64,000 bases of DNA from Gilvimarinus agarilyticus (GCF_000832015.1 NZ_JXCJ01000001.1:3492437-3556436); one strand, 5' to 3'. Shown: positions 26,054 through 35,184, counted from the first letter of the stretch. Numbers and translations: made by a program. Notes: a model not told the origin generated them from the sequence alone.

Positions 26054-27387
26054 GCACACACGCTACGCCTACGCCACCCTGGGCTAAACTCGGGCGCTAT
26101 CAGGGGAAAAAATGGCTGCCGATGGCTTTACCAACCGAATGCCAGCCTTGGCTAGACGAGGGCAAACACGCCCTGCGTCAGCATAAAAAAGGCCATCGCC
26201 GAGCGCGCCACGGGATACATCAATGGATGACGCAGTATGAATGGCACTGGCCCAAGCGTCGCGTTATTTTTATCTCTGACTTACACGCCGATGCCGACGC
26301 GCTGTTGGCCTCGCTAACCGCCAGCGGTGGCGTAAAACGAACCGGAACGTCCGATAGGCACTTTGCATTAACCAAGCAAGGCAAAGCCTCTGTTTTTGTC
26401 TTTGGCGGAGATTTTTTTGATAAGGGCCCGAGCAACTTACGGCTGCTAAGGGTGCTAAAGCACCTGATCGAGCTAAACGCGAAAGTCGAGTTACTCGCGG
26501 GCAACCACGATGTTCGGGTACTGTATGGTATGCGCACGGCGGGCAACGCCAACGACCCGCTTAACGGTCACTTCTTTGTTCGTATGGGCGCCAAAGCCAT
26601 TCCGTTTTTGCAAGAAATTCGCGATGAGTACTTAACCGGCGACAAAGCCTTAGCTGGCGTTCCTGGCACACAAAAATGTCGCCAACTGTTACTGCCAAAA
26701 CCGGCATGGTTTAACGAATTCCCAGAGCAGGCTAAAACGCACCTATCCGCCCCGGCCTGTGAACGAGAGCTAAAAAAGATCGCCAAGAAAACGGCCGCGT
26801 TTGAACAGCAGTGTCAAGACGCTGGCCTCTCGCTAAAAGAAGCTTATGCCAGCGCGAAACTTTGGCAAAAGCTGTTTTTAAGCCCCAAGGGGGAGTTTTA
26901 CTGGTTTTTTAACACGTTAAAACTCGCCAGCAAACGCGGTAGCTTTTTATTTGTTCACGCCGGTCTGGACGATCATTTAGCCGACGAAATTAACAAACAC
27001 GGCATTAAGCCGCTAAACAAAGCCTTTAGCAAACAACTAAAGGGGGCACCGTTTGATTTTTACTATGGTTCGCTAGCCAACAGTGTGCGCACCAAATACC
27101 GCGACGTGGATCACCCCTTAAGTAAACACGGCTCTAAGCGGGCGCACATGGCAGGTATTCACGCGATTGTTCACGGGCACCGCAACCTGCACCACGGCCA
27201 ACGGCTCGCATTGCGCCGAGAGCTTCTGCATTTTGAGTGTGACATAACCCTGGATAAACACTCGCGTAAAAAAGAGTCTCTACCCGGATTGGGCGCCGGA
27301 GCCACGCTTATTGACCCCAGCGGCTTTATCGCCGGCATTAGCAGCGATTGGCCCGTTATTAAAATCTTTCAACCAGAATCGGTATAA
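26050..27387 (+). CDS. Calcineurin-like metallophosphoesterase
   Basis: This 445-residue protein probably starts at TTG 26050 with GGGAG seven bases upstream; no ATG occurs before residue 25. Metal-binding blocks are in order: FISDLHADADA (Asp77, His79), GGDFFDKGP, LAGNHDVRVLYG, FVHAGLDDH, and IVHGHRNLHHG. These are the full set for Ser/Thr-phosphatase-like metallophosphoesterases. A basic N-terminal region (residues 35-72) and a large insertion between GNHD and HAG, rich in Lys, may bind a partner or nucleic acid. It appears cytosolic. Likely a phosphatase acting with the cluster's kinases. Confidence 0.88.
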   Translation: MSTHATPTPPWAKLGRYQGKKWLPMALPTECQPWLDEGKHALRQHKKGHRRARHGIHQWMTQYEWHWPKRRVIFISDLHADADALLASLTASGGVKRTGTSDRHFALTKQGKASVFVFGGDFFDKGPSNLRLLRVLKHLIELNAKVELLAGNHDVRVLYGMRTAGNANDPLNGHFFVRMGAKAIPFLQEIRDEYLTGDKALAGVPGTQKCRQLLLPKPAWFNEFPEQAKTHLSAPACERELKKIAKKTAAFEQQCQDAGLSLKEAYASAKLWQKLFLSPKGEFYWFFNTLKLASKRGSFLFVHAGLDDHLADEINKHGIKPLNKAFSKQLKGAPFDFYYGSLANSVRTKYRDVDHPLSKHGSKRAHMAGIHAIVHGHRNLHHGQRLALRRELLHFECDITLDKHSRKKESLPGLGAGATLIDPSGFIAGISSDWPVIKIFQPESV

Positions 27388-27392
27388 GTATT

Positions 27393-27680
27393 ATGAGCCG
27401 TGAAAAAAACAGCTTTCGCCACGAGTCACTGCAAGACACCCAATCCATACGCAACCTATTGCAAGCGTTATTGGATGGCATAGACAATGGCGAGCTGGCT
27501 TTTAGTGAAGGTAAAGATACCTTAACCCTAACCCCCCAAGGGCTGATGCAAGTAAAACTCACAGCACAGCGCGAAGACGCCTACAACCGCGTTAATCTGC
27601 GTTTTAGCTGGCACGAGCAAGGCGATACTGACGGCAAACAAAAAACATTAAAAATCAACGGAAAAAGCACTAAAAAGTAA
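27393..27680 (+). CDS. Amphi-Trp domain protein (GAK-associated small protein)
   Basis: This 95-residue cytosolic protein has the amphi-Trp pattern: an N-terminal helix RHESLQDTQSIRNLLQALLD, beta strands LAFSEGKDTLTLTPQGLMQV, then the Trp-containing strand VNLRFSWHEQG and a Lys-rich tail. In TIGRFAMs the amphi-Trp family was defined partly by its recurrence beside HprK-related kinases and ATP-grasp enzymes. It could be the substrate or scaffold that the kinase and ligase modify (inference). It lies 5 bp after the phosphoesterase stop and is the last gene of the cluster. Confidence 0.8.
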   Translation: MSREKNSFRHESLQDTQSIRNLLQALLDGIDNGELAFSEGKDTLTLTPQGLMQVKLTAQREDAYNRVNLRFSWHEQGDTDGKQKTLKINGKSTKK

Positions 27681-27699
27681 CGCAATGCAACAACAAGGC

Positions 27700-28224
27700 T
27701 CAATCTAAACGATCAGAATCGCCCAATTTAACCAAATCCTTATCGTACAAAGCGGTTAATAGAGGCTCCCCAACGTCATTAACCCGAAACTGACCGTATT
27801 CGGCCGAGGTAAATTCCTGGCCGGTACCCTCTTTAAAAAAGTAGGCGTTAGTCGCAAATTTTACGCGTTTATTGCGCACGCGATAGGTAATTATGATTTC
27901 ATCCTCTGCCAACGACTTAGCGTCATTGGATGCTAAGCGGGAGAAGTGCGCCACGCGGTTGTCGTCAAGCTGCGCCACAAACGCGCCATCAAAAACACGC
28001 TTATCCGATAGAGCCGGGTCAAGACTGTGTGCTTGCTGTAAATCATCGGCAATAGCAAAACGCAGTGTCATATAATCGCCTTGCATTAAGCTTCGCGGGT
28101 CGACCGGCGCCAACTCTAAATAGACAGTATCGCCTTGAGCCAGATGACGTTCTTTACTCCAGATGCTGACATTCACTAAGGCCAACATCGCCACTAAAGT
28201 AATGACCACTACAATCCGGCTCAT
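27700..28224 (-). CDS. GDYXXLXY-domain membrane-anchored protein
   Basis: This 174-residue protein has an N-terminal membrane helix (IVVVITLVAMLALVNVSIW) and a periplasmic domain with the family motif GDYMTLRF in the context PRSLMQGDYMTLRFAI. The middle carries IIITYRVRNKRVKFATNAYF and the C-terminus AEYGQFRVNDVGEPLLTALY. Function is unknown. These proteins are typically encoded with DUF4401 and DUF2157 membrane proteins, exactly as here, forming a three-gene operon of unknown role. Its start overlaps the DUF4401 stop by 4 bp. Confidence 0.87.
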   Translation of the reverse strand: MSRIVVVITLVAMLALVNVSIWSKERHLAQGDTVYLELAPVDPRSLMQGDYMTLRFAIADDLQQAHSLDPALSDKRVFDGAFVAQLDDNRVAHFSRLASNDAKSLAEDEIIITYRVRNKRVKFATNAYFFKEGTGQEFTSAEYGQFRVNDVGEPLLTALYDKDLVKLGDSDRLD

Positions 28225-29297
28225 GGTTCCACCTCCAGAGCATGCGTATCGTCACCTTTCGTGCCGGGCCACAAATAACAAAACAGCGCTCGCGCGCCTA
28301 ACAACAATATACCTAACAGCAACAAGGTCATTGATTTAATCAACAAAGTGGTATCGAGCAAATAATAGTAACTGCTAAGAGAAAGCAGTAACGCGGTGGC
28401 GGCCACCCCGAACAGCAAACGATTTTGCCCATAAAAAGCCAGTAGCAATAAAACCACGGCTTGCAGCAACCCGTACGCTTGCCACGAGGCCGCACCTAAT
28501 AACGCGATAAATACGGCCAAAAAAGCCCACTGCCCCATACTAACCACAAATTGTTGGCGTTTTATAAGTACCCCCAACACACAGCACAGCACCAGTAAGG
28601 TGAGGCACTCCGCGGCAAGCGCCCCTGCCGCGCTGCTTTGCACGGCAAATGCGCTCTCAAGCTCCGACAGCTGCCAGCGCCGCAGGTATTGCACTACCAA
28701 TAAGGATACCGCCAAGCCATAACCCAGTGCCTGACACAAACTCACAGAGCGCAGACGGGTCAACTCAGCTAACCAGACAAAAGCCAGTAAGGCGATCAAC
28801 ACGCTGCCGGCAAAATGGCCCCAGCCCGAGGCCATTAAGGCTAACGCAAAAGCGCCGCCCGCAAACGCGGCAACCACCGCCCGGTGGAAAAAGTTAGGCA
28901 CGGCCAGAAGTACCGCCTGGAGCCCACACACCGACCACCAAAAACTCGCCTCATCCGGGTCCACGCCCTTGTTTAGGGCAAACACCACCAATACCTGCCC
29001 GGCCAGGCTTAGGGCTAGACCAAGGTTGTCATTAAAATCGTTGCGCCACCGGGTAAGCAACAACACCGCGGCGGCTAACAGCAGCAACCCGCAGATGGTT
29101 AACGCAAGCCTGCTGTCAAACAACCCAGCCAGCGCCGCGCCCATCGCAACCAGTAAAAACAACGAGGCCAGCCACGCCGACAGCGCCAACAGGGCTTTAA
29201 CGTACCAGGGGTTTTCAGGCTCAGAGGAGGCGTCGGTGTTGACAGTGATACCGGCGGCGCGCAGGCGCTCGGCAAGATCCATTGATGCGTTACTCAT
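28221..29297 (-). CDS. DUF4401 family integral membrane protein
   Basis: This 358-residue protein has around ten predicted hydrophobic helices from about residue 30 (VKALLALSAWLASLFLLVAM) to the C-terminal region. The N-terminal segment DLAERLRAAGITV and the cytosolic-helix/multi-helix architecture match DUF4401 proteins. Function unknown. It overlaps both neighbours (GDYXXLXY gene by 4 bp, DUF2157 gene by 8 bp), so the three products are probably made as a complex. Confidence 0.83.
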   Translation of the reverse strand: MSNASMDLAERLRAAGITVNTDASSEPENPWYVKALLALSAWLASLFLLVAMGAALAGLFDSRLALTICGLLLLAAAVLLLTRWRNDFNDNLGLALSLAGQVLVVFALNKGVDPDEASFWWSVCGLQAVLLAVPNFFHRAVVAAFAGGAFALALMASGWGHFAGSVLIALLAFVWLAELTRLRSVSLCQALGYGLAVSLLVVQYLRRWQLSELESAFAVQSSAAGALAAECLTLLVLCCVLGVLIKRQQFVVSMGQWAFLAVFIALLGAASWQAYGLLQAVVLLLLAFYGQNRLLFGVAATALLLSLSSYYYLLDTTLLIKSMTLLLLGILLLGARALFCYLWPGTKGDDTHALEVEP

Positions 29298-30276
29298 GGC
29301 GAGCTTGCTCCTTAGCGTTGACCTGCTTTAACCACAAGGCCGCCCCGGTACCCATGCCCAGCAGCGACATCGCCAGTAACGACATCCCCGCCGCCTCGGC
29401 AGTGTCGGCAATGGCCTTAAACAACAAACACTGGAGCACCATAATGACGGACATGCAGCCACCGGCAAGCAACATTAAATCAAACTGCCAATAGCGGTAC
29501 ACCCAATAGGTGGCCGCCAGTGCCCCGGCGTAAATCAGTAGCACCAGTGCACTGGTGCTTGCAGGGCTCAACACCCACTCAAGCGCCAGTGAGGTCATGG
29601 CGAACCCCGCCGCAATGGCGACGATGCGCAGAGCCCATTCGGGGCGCTCGCGCCGCCGGGCGAGCCACTCCCAAATCGCCAGTGCCAGGCCATTAAAAAC
29701 AAACATAAACCAGCGTTCAGAGCCCTCGCCTACCAACAGGCCACCAAACAAACTAAAAAACGTCGAGTAATACAAAACGGCGCTTACGTTAATCAGCGCA
29801 ATCCACAACAGCCAAAGCGCCGGCAGGCGCGCCACTATCACCCACGGGGTAATCAGTAGCGCCCAATTAAAAAACAACTGCCAAGGGTCGGCCCCGGTTT
29901 GGTAAACCTGCCCAAACAGCGCCATTAGTACGCCGAGCAAAACAGAGGCAGAGAGCAGCGCCAACGCCGCCACCCAACGGCGCCGATGCTGCCAGCAGTA
30001 AAGCCCCACCGCCCCCACCAGCGCAATCTCCACCAGTGCAAAACGGCCCATTCGGCCCAACTCTACCCAATTGTAGGCAATAAAAAACAGCAGTGAAAAC
30101 ACCAGGCTTAACGCCCCGAGCAGTAAGAGTAAGCGGTCGGCAAAATGGTGCCAGTCCGATGCACTGGGACGCAAACCGGCGGCAGAGATAATGTCTGGTA
30201 GAGGAGTATCGTTTGCGGCAAAAGCGCGGCGGCGCAACAGTTGCAAAAGTTGTTGTCGGCGAGTGGGCATAACCAT
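29290..30276 (-). CDS. DUF2157 family integral membrane protein
   Basis: This 328-residue protein starts at ATG 30276 or 30270. A short cytosolic N-terminus is followed by ADRLLLLLGALSLVFSLLFF and about ten membrane helices. The early helix context FIAYNWVELGRMGRFALVE is characteristic of DUF2157. Function unknown. First gene of the three-gene membrane operon with DUF4401 and GDYXXLXY. Confidence 0.85.
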   Translation of the reverse strand: MVMPTRRQQLLQLLRRRAFAANDTPLPDIISAAGLRPSASDWHHFADRLLLLLGALSLVFSLLFFIAYNWVELGRMGRFALVEIALVGAVGLYCWQHRRRWVAALALLSASVLLGVLMALFGQVYQTGADPWQLFFNWALLITPWVIVARLPALWLLWIALINVSAVLYYSTFFSLFGGLLVGEGSERWFMFVFNGLALAIWEWLARRRERPEWALRIVAIAAGFAMTSLALEWVLSPASTSALVLLIYAGALAATYWVYRYWQFDLMLLAGGCMSVIMVLQCLLFKAIADTAEAAGMSLLAMSLLGMGTGAALWLKQVNAKEQARHE

Positions 30277-30325
30277 CCTTAGTGTACAAATTTTGTTTTA
30301 TTATAACGATTCGCCGAGGCGGCGA

Positions 30326-30958
30326 CTATTTTGGCGTTGCGCTCGCAGCTTTTAGCCGGCGCTTTTGGCGTTTTTGCCAGTACCCGTACAGGCGTACACC
30401 CAACAGCAGCGCGGTAATCGCGCCGTAGAGTACCGCCTCAAAATAGCTAGAGCGTACCTGCCAGAGCACATGTACCCAACCGAGCAGCAAAGCAACATAC
30501 ACCAGCCGATGCAGTTTGGTCCAGTTGCTTCCCAAACGACGCATCATGCCCTTGGTAGAGGTCACGCCCAAGGCAATTAAAATCAACACCGCCGGCATAC
30601 CCGCGGTAATATAAGGCCGTTTGACGAGCTCGGAAAAAAAGCGGGCAAAATCCAAGCCCAGAATAAAAGTTAAATAAGCTGCCACATGGCATAAGGCATA
30701 AAACAGCGCAAACAACCCCAGCATGCGCCGGTGCACTATCAGCCAGCGCCACTTGGCAAATTTGACCAAAGGACTCACGGCGAGGGTGATAAACAAAAAA
30801 TATATCGTCCACTCGCCGGTAAACAAAACGATGGTTTTAGCCGGATCAGCACCCAGCTGTTGCGTAATCGTAAGATAGACGATCCAAATAAACGGGACAA
30901 GCGACAGGGTGAAAATAGCGAGTCGCCGCCAGGTTACTGCTCTCATAGATTTGCTCAC
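30326..30958 (-). CDS. msrQ: MsrQ, haem-binding membrane subunit of methionine sulfoxide reductase
   Basis: This 210-residue protein has six hydrophobic helices and conserved histidines for b-type haem: HRRMLGLFALFYALCHVAAY and WTKLHRLVYVALLLGWVHVLW. This is the ferric-reductase-like fold of MsrQ (YedZ). It passes electrons from the inner membrane to periplasmic MsrP, which reduces oxidised methionines in envelope proteins. msrP lies 50 bp upstream on the same strand, in the usual order. Confidence 0.92.
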   Translation of the reverse strand: MSKSMRAVTWRRLAIFTLSLVPFIWIVYLTITQQLGADPAKTIVLFTGEWTIYFLFITLAVSPLVKFAKWRWLIVHRRMLGLFALFYALCHVAAYLTFILGLDFARFFSELVKRPYITAGMPAVLILIALGVTSTKGMMRRLGSNWTKLHRLVYVALLLGWVHVLWQVRSSYFEAVLYGAITALLLGVRLYGYWQKRQKRRLKAASATPK

Positions 30959-31009
30959 TGTTTACATCTGGCCTCAGACGCTGAACGCCGGGCACATATT
31001 ACGCTGCGT

Positions 31010-32014
31010 TCAAAAATATTTTTTTAAATCCATACCACGGTACAGCGATGCCACCTCATCGTAGCCATTAAACATCTGGGTATCGATAATGTTGGGGCTA
31101 AACAAGCCGCTGGGCAAACGGCGCTCGGTGGCCTGTGACCAGCGCGGGTGATCAACCTTGGGGTTCACATTAGCGTAAAAACCGTACTCATTGGGCGCCG
31201 ATATATTCCAGCTTGTAGGAGGCTGCTCTTCGGTAAACTCAATTTTTACGATGGATTTAATACTTTTAAAACCGTACTTCCATGGCACCACCAAGCGCAG
31301 CGGGGCGCCGTTTTGATTAGGCAGCGCTTTACCGTACAAACCCACCGCTAACAGCGTAAGCGGGTGCATCGCCTCATCCATGCGCAAACCCTCCACGTAG
31401 GGCCAGTCAATGGTGCCAAACGCGCTGCCTTGAGCGGGCATCTGCTTGGTATCTTTAAGCGTCGTAAAAGCCACGTACTTAGCGCGGCTGGTGGGGTTAA
31501 ACTGCTTGAGTAGCGAACCCAGTTCAAACCCGATCCACGGGATGACCATAGACCAGGCCTCGACGCAGCGCAGCCGATAAACCCGCTCTTGCAGCTCAAC
31601 TTTACTCAGGATGTCCTCAAGGTCAAAAGTTCCGGTCTTTTCGGCCTCACCGCTAATTTCCACCTGCCAGGGGTGCGGTTTAAGCGAGCCGCTGTGTTTT
31701 GCCGGGTCGTCTTTGTTGTAACCAAACTCATAAAAGTTGTTATAACTGGTGACATGCTCGTAAGGCGTCAATGTGTCGTTGATCTCGGAGGTATCCGCCG
31801 CAGCCCCGGCAATTTTATCGCGCAACCAAGGCGGGCTCGCGACGTCCGCCTTAGCCACAAACGATGGCTTTGCCTGCGCCCCCCCCACCGCGCCCGCCGC
31901 AATAGCCGCCGTACCCAGAGCGACACTCTGCCGCATAAATTGCCGCCGGGCGCGGTAAATAGGCTCGGGGGTGATTTCGCTAGAGGCAATGCGCGGCGGT
32001 CGTTTAATCAGCAT
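31010..32014 (-). CDS. msrP: MsrP, molybdopterin catalytic subunit of periplasmic methionine sulfoxide reductase
   Basis: This 334-residue protein starts at ATG 32014; a TTG at 32044 would add ten residues but has poorer support. A twin-arginine signal ([20 protein letters not shown]) exports it folded. The sulfite-oxidase-like molybdopterin domain includes [20 protein letters not shown] with the Mo-ligating Cys, [38 protein letters not shown] and [20 protein letters not shown]. These match MsrP/YedY. It repairs methionine sulfoxide in periplasmic proteins with MsrQ as electron donor. Confidence 0.95.
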   Translation of the reverse strand: MLIKRPPRIASSEITPEPIYRARRQFMRQSVALGTAAIAAGAVGGAQAKPSFVAKADVASPPWLRDKIAGAAADTSEINDTLTPYEHVTSYNNFYEFGYNKDDPAKHSGSLKPHPWQVEISGEAEKTGTFDLEDILSKVELQERVYRLRCVEAWSMVIPWIGFELGSLLKQFNPTSRAKYVAFTTLKDTKQMPAQGSAFGTIDWPYVEGLRMDEAMHPLTLLAVGLYGKALPNQNGAPLRLVVPWKYGFKSIKSIVKIEFTEEQPPTSWNISAPNEYGFYANVNPKVDHPRWSQATERRLPSGLFSPNIIDTQMFNGYDEVASLYRGMDLKKYF

Positions 32015-32115
32015 AATGGCAGAATCCTGTGATTTAGAGTGCAATAAAACGTGCTTAACTCATAAGACGTCAAAATACGCTATTTGTTACAGTTACGCTC
32101 GCACCAGCCAATTGG

Positions 32116-33396
32116 ATGTACCAAGTGAAGCCTACGAACTCTAAAGCGCCAATAGAGCAGCAGATACAAACCCTCTACCAGAGCGAGTCGCGCCGGGTAC
32201 TGGCCACCTTGATTCGCCTGCTGGGCGACTTTGATTTGGCCGAAGAGGCCCTACACAACGCTTTTGCCGCCGCGCTCGAGCAGTGGCCCCAAAACGGGTT
32301 GCCCGATAACCCTCGCGCCTGGTTGGTCTCAGCGGGGCGGTTTAAGGCCATCGACCGGATCCGCCGCCGGCAACGCTTTACCGAGCTCAGCGACCAACTG
32401 CCGCCCTCCAGCGACGCAAACGATGACGAACTGTATACCGATGACGATCGCATCCCCGATGACCGTTTGCGACTGATATTTACCTGCTGCCACCCAAGCC
32501 TAAGCCCCGAGGCCCGCACAGCGCTAACCTTACGTGAAGTGTGCGACCTAACCACCGAAGAAATTGCCAGTGCTTATCTGGCCAAGCCCAGCACCATCGC
32601 TCAGCGTATTGTGCGCGCCAAACGAAAAATACAATCGGCCAACATCCCTTATGAGGTGCCGGGCCCCAGTGAGCTTACCGAGCGTCTACAGTCGGTACTT
32701 CAAGTCATTTACCTGGTGTTCAATGAAGGGTACAGCGCCTCCAGCGGTGCCCAGGCAACCCGCGTACTATTGGCCGACGAGGCCATACGCTTAGGCCGAC
32801 TGCTACACGAATTATTACCCGAGCCCGAGGTAACCGGGCTACTGGCACTTATGCGGCTCAACCACTCTCGCCACCAGGCGCGCACATCACCCACCGGGGG
32901 CATCATCACCCTCGAGGAGCAAGACCGCAGCCTGTGGGACGCAAGCGCCATTAGCGAAGGTTGTGCGCTGGTACGCGAGGCATTAAACGCCGGGCCTCCG
33001 GGTGCCTATGTACTCCAGGCGGCTATTTCGGCGGTTCACGCCGAGGCGCCACGCTGGGCAGCAACCGACTGGGCCGAGATCGTGGGGTTATACGATTTAC
33101 TGCTGCGCGTGCAACCCTCGCCGGTGGTAGCCCTTAACCGCATTGTCGCGCTCTCCTACCACCGCGAGCCGCTAACCGCCCTCACCGAGCTGGAAACACT
33201 GCTTGCCACAGGCGAGCTTGACCAATACTTACCCGCGCGCGCCGCACAAGCCGATTTACTACGGCGCTTAAACCGCCTGGATGAAGCCGCATCGGCTTAT
33301 GCTGCCGCCCTCACCCTCACCAATCAGCAGCCCGAACAATCGTTTTTAACCCGCCGCCTTAACGAGTGTAAAAAAATAAATAGCCCTGTCGATTAA
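32116..33396 (+). CDS. ECF42-type RNA polymerase sigma factor with C-terminal TPR-like extension
   Basis: This 426-residue protein joins sigma-70 region 2 (ESRRVLATLIRLLGDFDLAE, NPRAWLVSAGRFKAIDRIRR) and region 4 (LTLREVCDLTTEEIASAYLA) to a helical C-terminal extension of about 230 residues. That extension holds LLALMRLNHSRHQARTSPTG and TPR-like LNRLDEAASAYAAALTLT. This is the ECF42 architecture: no anti-sigma factor, with the extension regulating activity. The family is linked to YciI/DGPF proteins, and two follow directly. Three promoters of the group's type (TGTCGA-N17-CGAC) lie in the window, but none was seen before this gene itself. Confidence 0.9.
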   Translation: MYQVKPTNSKAPIEQQIQTLYQSESRRVLATLIRLLGDFDLAEEALHNAFAAALEQWPQNGLPDNPRAWLVSAGRFKAIDRIRRRQRFTELSDQLPPSSDANDDELYTDDDRIPDDRLRLIFTCCHPSLSPEARTALTLREVCDLTTEEIASAYLAKPSTIAQRIVRAKRKIQSANIPYEVPGPSELTERLQSVLQVIYLVFNEGYSASSGAQATRVLLADEAIRLGRLLHELLPEPEVTGLLALMRLNHSRHQARTSPTGGIITLEEQDRSLWDASAISEGCALVREALNAGPPGAYVLQAAISAVHAEAPRWAATDWAEIVGLYDLLLRVQPSPVVALNRIVALSYHREPLTALTELETLLATGELDQYLPARAAQADLLRRLNRLDEAASAYAAALTLTNQQPEQSFLTRRLNECKKINSPVD

Positions 33397-33413
33397 CCTC
33401 CCTGGATTTCGAC
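33387..33413 (+). promoter_or_regulatory. ECF42-type promoter before the first YciI gene
   Basis: TGTCGA (33387-33392) and CGAC (33410-33413) are separated by exactly 17 bases. The -35 element overlaps the last codons of the sigma gene, and the promoter faces the YciI gene at 33463. The pattern matches the TGTCGA/CGA(T)C promoter reported for ECF42 sigma factors. Confidence 0.8.
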
Positions 33414-33462
33414 TATAACTAACTCATTCACGTTTTACGCGAACCAGCGTCTAAGGAGCCCC

Positions 33463-33810
33463 ATGAAATATTTATGCTTAGTGTACAGCGACGAAACCGA
33501 CCTACACGGCCTGCCCGATAGCCCGCACGATTCAGAGTGCGCCGCCTATGCGCAATCGCTACAGGACAAAGGCCAGCTTTTAGCCGGCCAGGCGCTGGAG
33601 CCCGTCGCCACCGCCACCACGGTGCGAGTACGCGGCGGTGAGGTACAAATAACCGACGGCCCTTTCGCCGAAACCAAAGAGCAGCTCGCCGGCTTTTATA
33701 TGATTGAAGCGCGGGATTTAAACGAGGCGCTACGCATCGCTCAGGGGATTCCGCCTGCCCGGGTGGGCAGCATAGAGGTGCGCCCGGTGCGGCAACTGCA
33801 AGTAAATTAA
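33463..33810 (+). CDS. YciI family (DGPF domain) protein
   Basis: This 115-residue protein has the DGPF signature: MKYLCLVYSDET at the start, VRVRGGEVQITDGPFAETKE in the middle (ITDGPF motif), QLAGFYMIEARDLNEALRIA, and the end GSIEVRPVRQL. Such proteins form ferredoxin-like dimers; some have weak hydrolase or dehalogenase activity, but the true role is unknown. ECF42 loci typically encode one or more. It has a dedicated ECF42-type promoter directly upstream. Confidence 0.93.
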   Translation: MKYLCLVYSDETDLHGLPDSPHDSECAAYAQSLQDKGQLLAGQALEPVATATTVRVRGGEVQITDGPFAETKEQLAGFYMIEARDLNEALRIAQGIPPARVGSIEVRPVRQLQVN

Positions 33811-33823
33811 TTTTCAGTGGCCC

Positions 33824-33850
33824 TGTCGATTTAAGAAAGCGCCAAACGAC
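33824..33850 (+). promoter_or_regulatory. ECF42-type promoter before the second YciI gene
   Basis: TGTCGA (33824-33829), a 17-base spacer, then CGAC (33847-33850), about 50 bases before the ATG at 33901. Identical in both elements and in spacing to the sites at 33387 and 36315. Confidence 0.8.
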
Positions 33851-33900
33851 TATTCACCGTGTTACCGCTTTTCATACTTTAGAGATACAGGAGCCACTCA

Positions 33901-34326
33901 ATGCAGTTTTTTATCATTATGCCGGCCAGCCCCGCGACCGAGGCAGGCGTTATGCCCGGCACAGAACTTCTTCAGGCGATGGGCGAGTTTAATCAGCAAC
34001 TGGCAGCGGCCGGAGTACTGGTGTCAGGCAACGGCTTACACCCCACCTCGCGCTCGGCGCGAGTAAATTTTACTGACTCAGGCGCCGCGATCGAGCCGGG
34101 GCCATTTACGTTTACCCCCAACACCATCGCCGGATACTGGGTGTGGGAGCTGCCCTCACTACAAGCGGCCTGCGACTGGGCAGCTAAAATCCCCAGCCCC
34201 AGCGGGCAGCATTACAGCGTAGAAATACGTCCGATTTTGGGTCCCGACGATTTTGGCGAGGCACTCACCCCCGATCTTCGTCAGCAAGAAGAGAGCTTGC
34301 GTCAACGCTTAACATTAAGGAGCTAA
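33901..34326 (+). CDS. YciI family (DGPF-like) protein
   Basis: This 141-residue YciI-like protein begins MQFFIIMPASPATEAGVMPG. It has a recognisable core: LLQAMGEFNQQLAAAGVLVS, GPFTFTPNTIAGYWVWELPS and a final VEIRPI. The DGPF motif is modified to EPGPF. The start ATG 33901 follows an ECF42 promoter by about 50 bases. It starts an apparent operon with two VOC-family genes, since the next gene begins 2 bp after its stop. Confidence 0.9.
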   Translation: MQFFIIMPASPATEAGVMPGTELLQAMGEFNQQLAAAGVLVSGNGLHPTSRSARVNFTDSGAAIEPGPFTFTPNTIAGYWVWELPSLQAACDWAAKIPSPSGQHYSVEIRPILGPDDFGEALTPDLRQQEESLRQRLTLRS

Positions 34327-34328
34327 CC

Positions 34329-34733
34329 ATGCCCAGCCAAATTTTTGTCAACTTGCCCGTCAATAACCTCAACAAATCTATCGAATTTTTTACGGCGCTG
34401 GGGTTTGAGTTTAACCCTGAGTTTACCGACGAAAATGCCACCTGCATGATCGTTACCGACACCAGCTACGTTATGTTGCTGGTAAAATCGTTTTTTCAAG
34501 GCTTTACCGATAAGCCCATAACTGACGCAAAAACCAGTACCGAAGTATTAACAGCACTGGCCTGCGACAGCCGCGATGAAGTTGATAGCCTACTTGATAT
34601 AGTCTGCGCACAGGGTGGGCGTGAGCACCGCGAAGCGAAAGATTATGGGTTTATGTACCAGCGCAGCTTTGAGGATTTGGACGGCCACATTTGGGAGCTG
34701 TTTCATATGAGCGGAAAACCAACCACAGCGTAA
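34329..34733 (+). CDS. VOC family (glyoxalase-like) protein
   Basis: This 134-residue protein has the glyoxalase/bleomycin-resistance fold: FVNLPVNNLNKSIEFFTALG at the start, MIVTDTSYVMLLV, LACDSRDEVDSLLDIVCAQG, and the C-terminal YQRSFEDLDGHIWELFHM, with Glu as a potential metal ligand. VOC enzymes of this kind act on small molecules such as aldehydes or antibiotics; the substrate is unknown. It is in the ECF42-driven operon. Confidence 0.88.
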   Translation: MPSQIFVNLPVNNLNKSIEFFTALGFEFNPEFTDENATCMIVTDTSYVMLLVKSFFQGFTDKPITDAKTSTEVLTALACDSRDEVDSLLDIVCAQGGREHREAKDYGFMYQRSFEDLDGHIWELFHMSGKPTTA

Positions 34734-34762
34734 ATAACGAGGCCACTTTTAGGAGACAGCCC

Positions 34763-35170
34763 ATGAACGTTAATCCCTATATTTTTTACAACGGCAATTG
34801 CGCCGAGGCTTTTACCTTTTACAGTGAGTGCTTAGGCCTGCCCATTGATTACATGGGAACCTACAAAGAAGCGCCCGGTGGCAACCCGGTAGACGCCAGC
34901 TGCGACGACAAAATCATGCACGTAAGTTTAACCATCGGTGGTGCAATATTGATGGGCTCAGATGTTCCAGCGGACGACTATCAAGCACCACAAGGTATCT
35001 CCGTCGCGCTGCAAACCGAAAGTGCATCACAAGCCGAAGCGATGTTTAACGCCCTTAGCGCTGACGGTGAAATCATTATGCCGCTCGAAAAAACCTTCTG
35101 GGCGGAGCGCTTTGGTACCTTTAAAGACAAGTTCGGCATTAAATGGATGATCAACTGCGACCCGCAATAG
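34763..35170 (+). CDS. VOC family protein, PhnB-like
   Basis: This 135-residue protein starts at ATG 34763 with AGGAG upstream; a longer frame reaches back into the previous gene but lacks a ribosome site. It begins MNVNPYIFYNGNCAEAFTFY and contains CLGLPIDYMGTYKEAPGGNP and IMHVSLTIGGAILMGSDVPA. The C-terminal FGTFKDKFGIKWMINCDP closes the fold. This is the PhnB/3-demethylubiquinone-methyltransferase-like branch of VOC proteins, often linked to ECF sigma/YciI loci. Activity unknown. Confidence 0.9.
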   Translation: MNVNPYIFYNGNCAEAFTFYSECLGLPIDYMGTYKEAPGGNPVDASCDDKIMHVSLTIGGAILMGSDVPADDYQAPQGISVALQTESASQAEAMFNALSADGEIIMPLEKTFWAERFGTFKDKFGIKWMINCDPQ

Positions 35171-35184
35171 CGCGCTTCGGCAAC

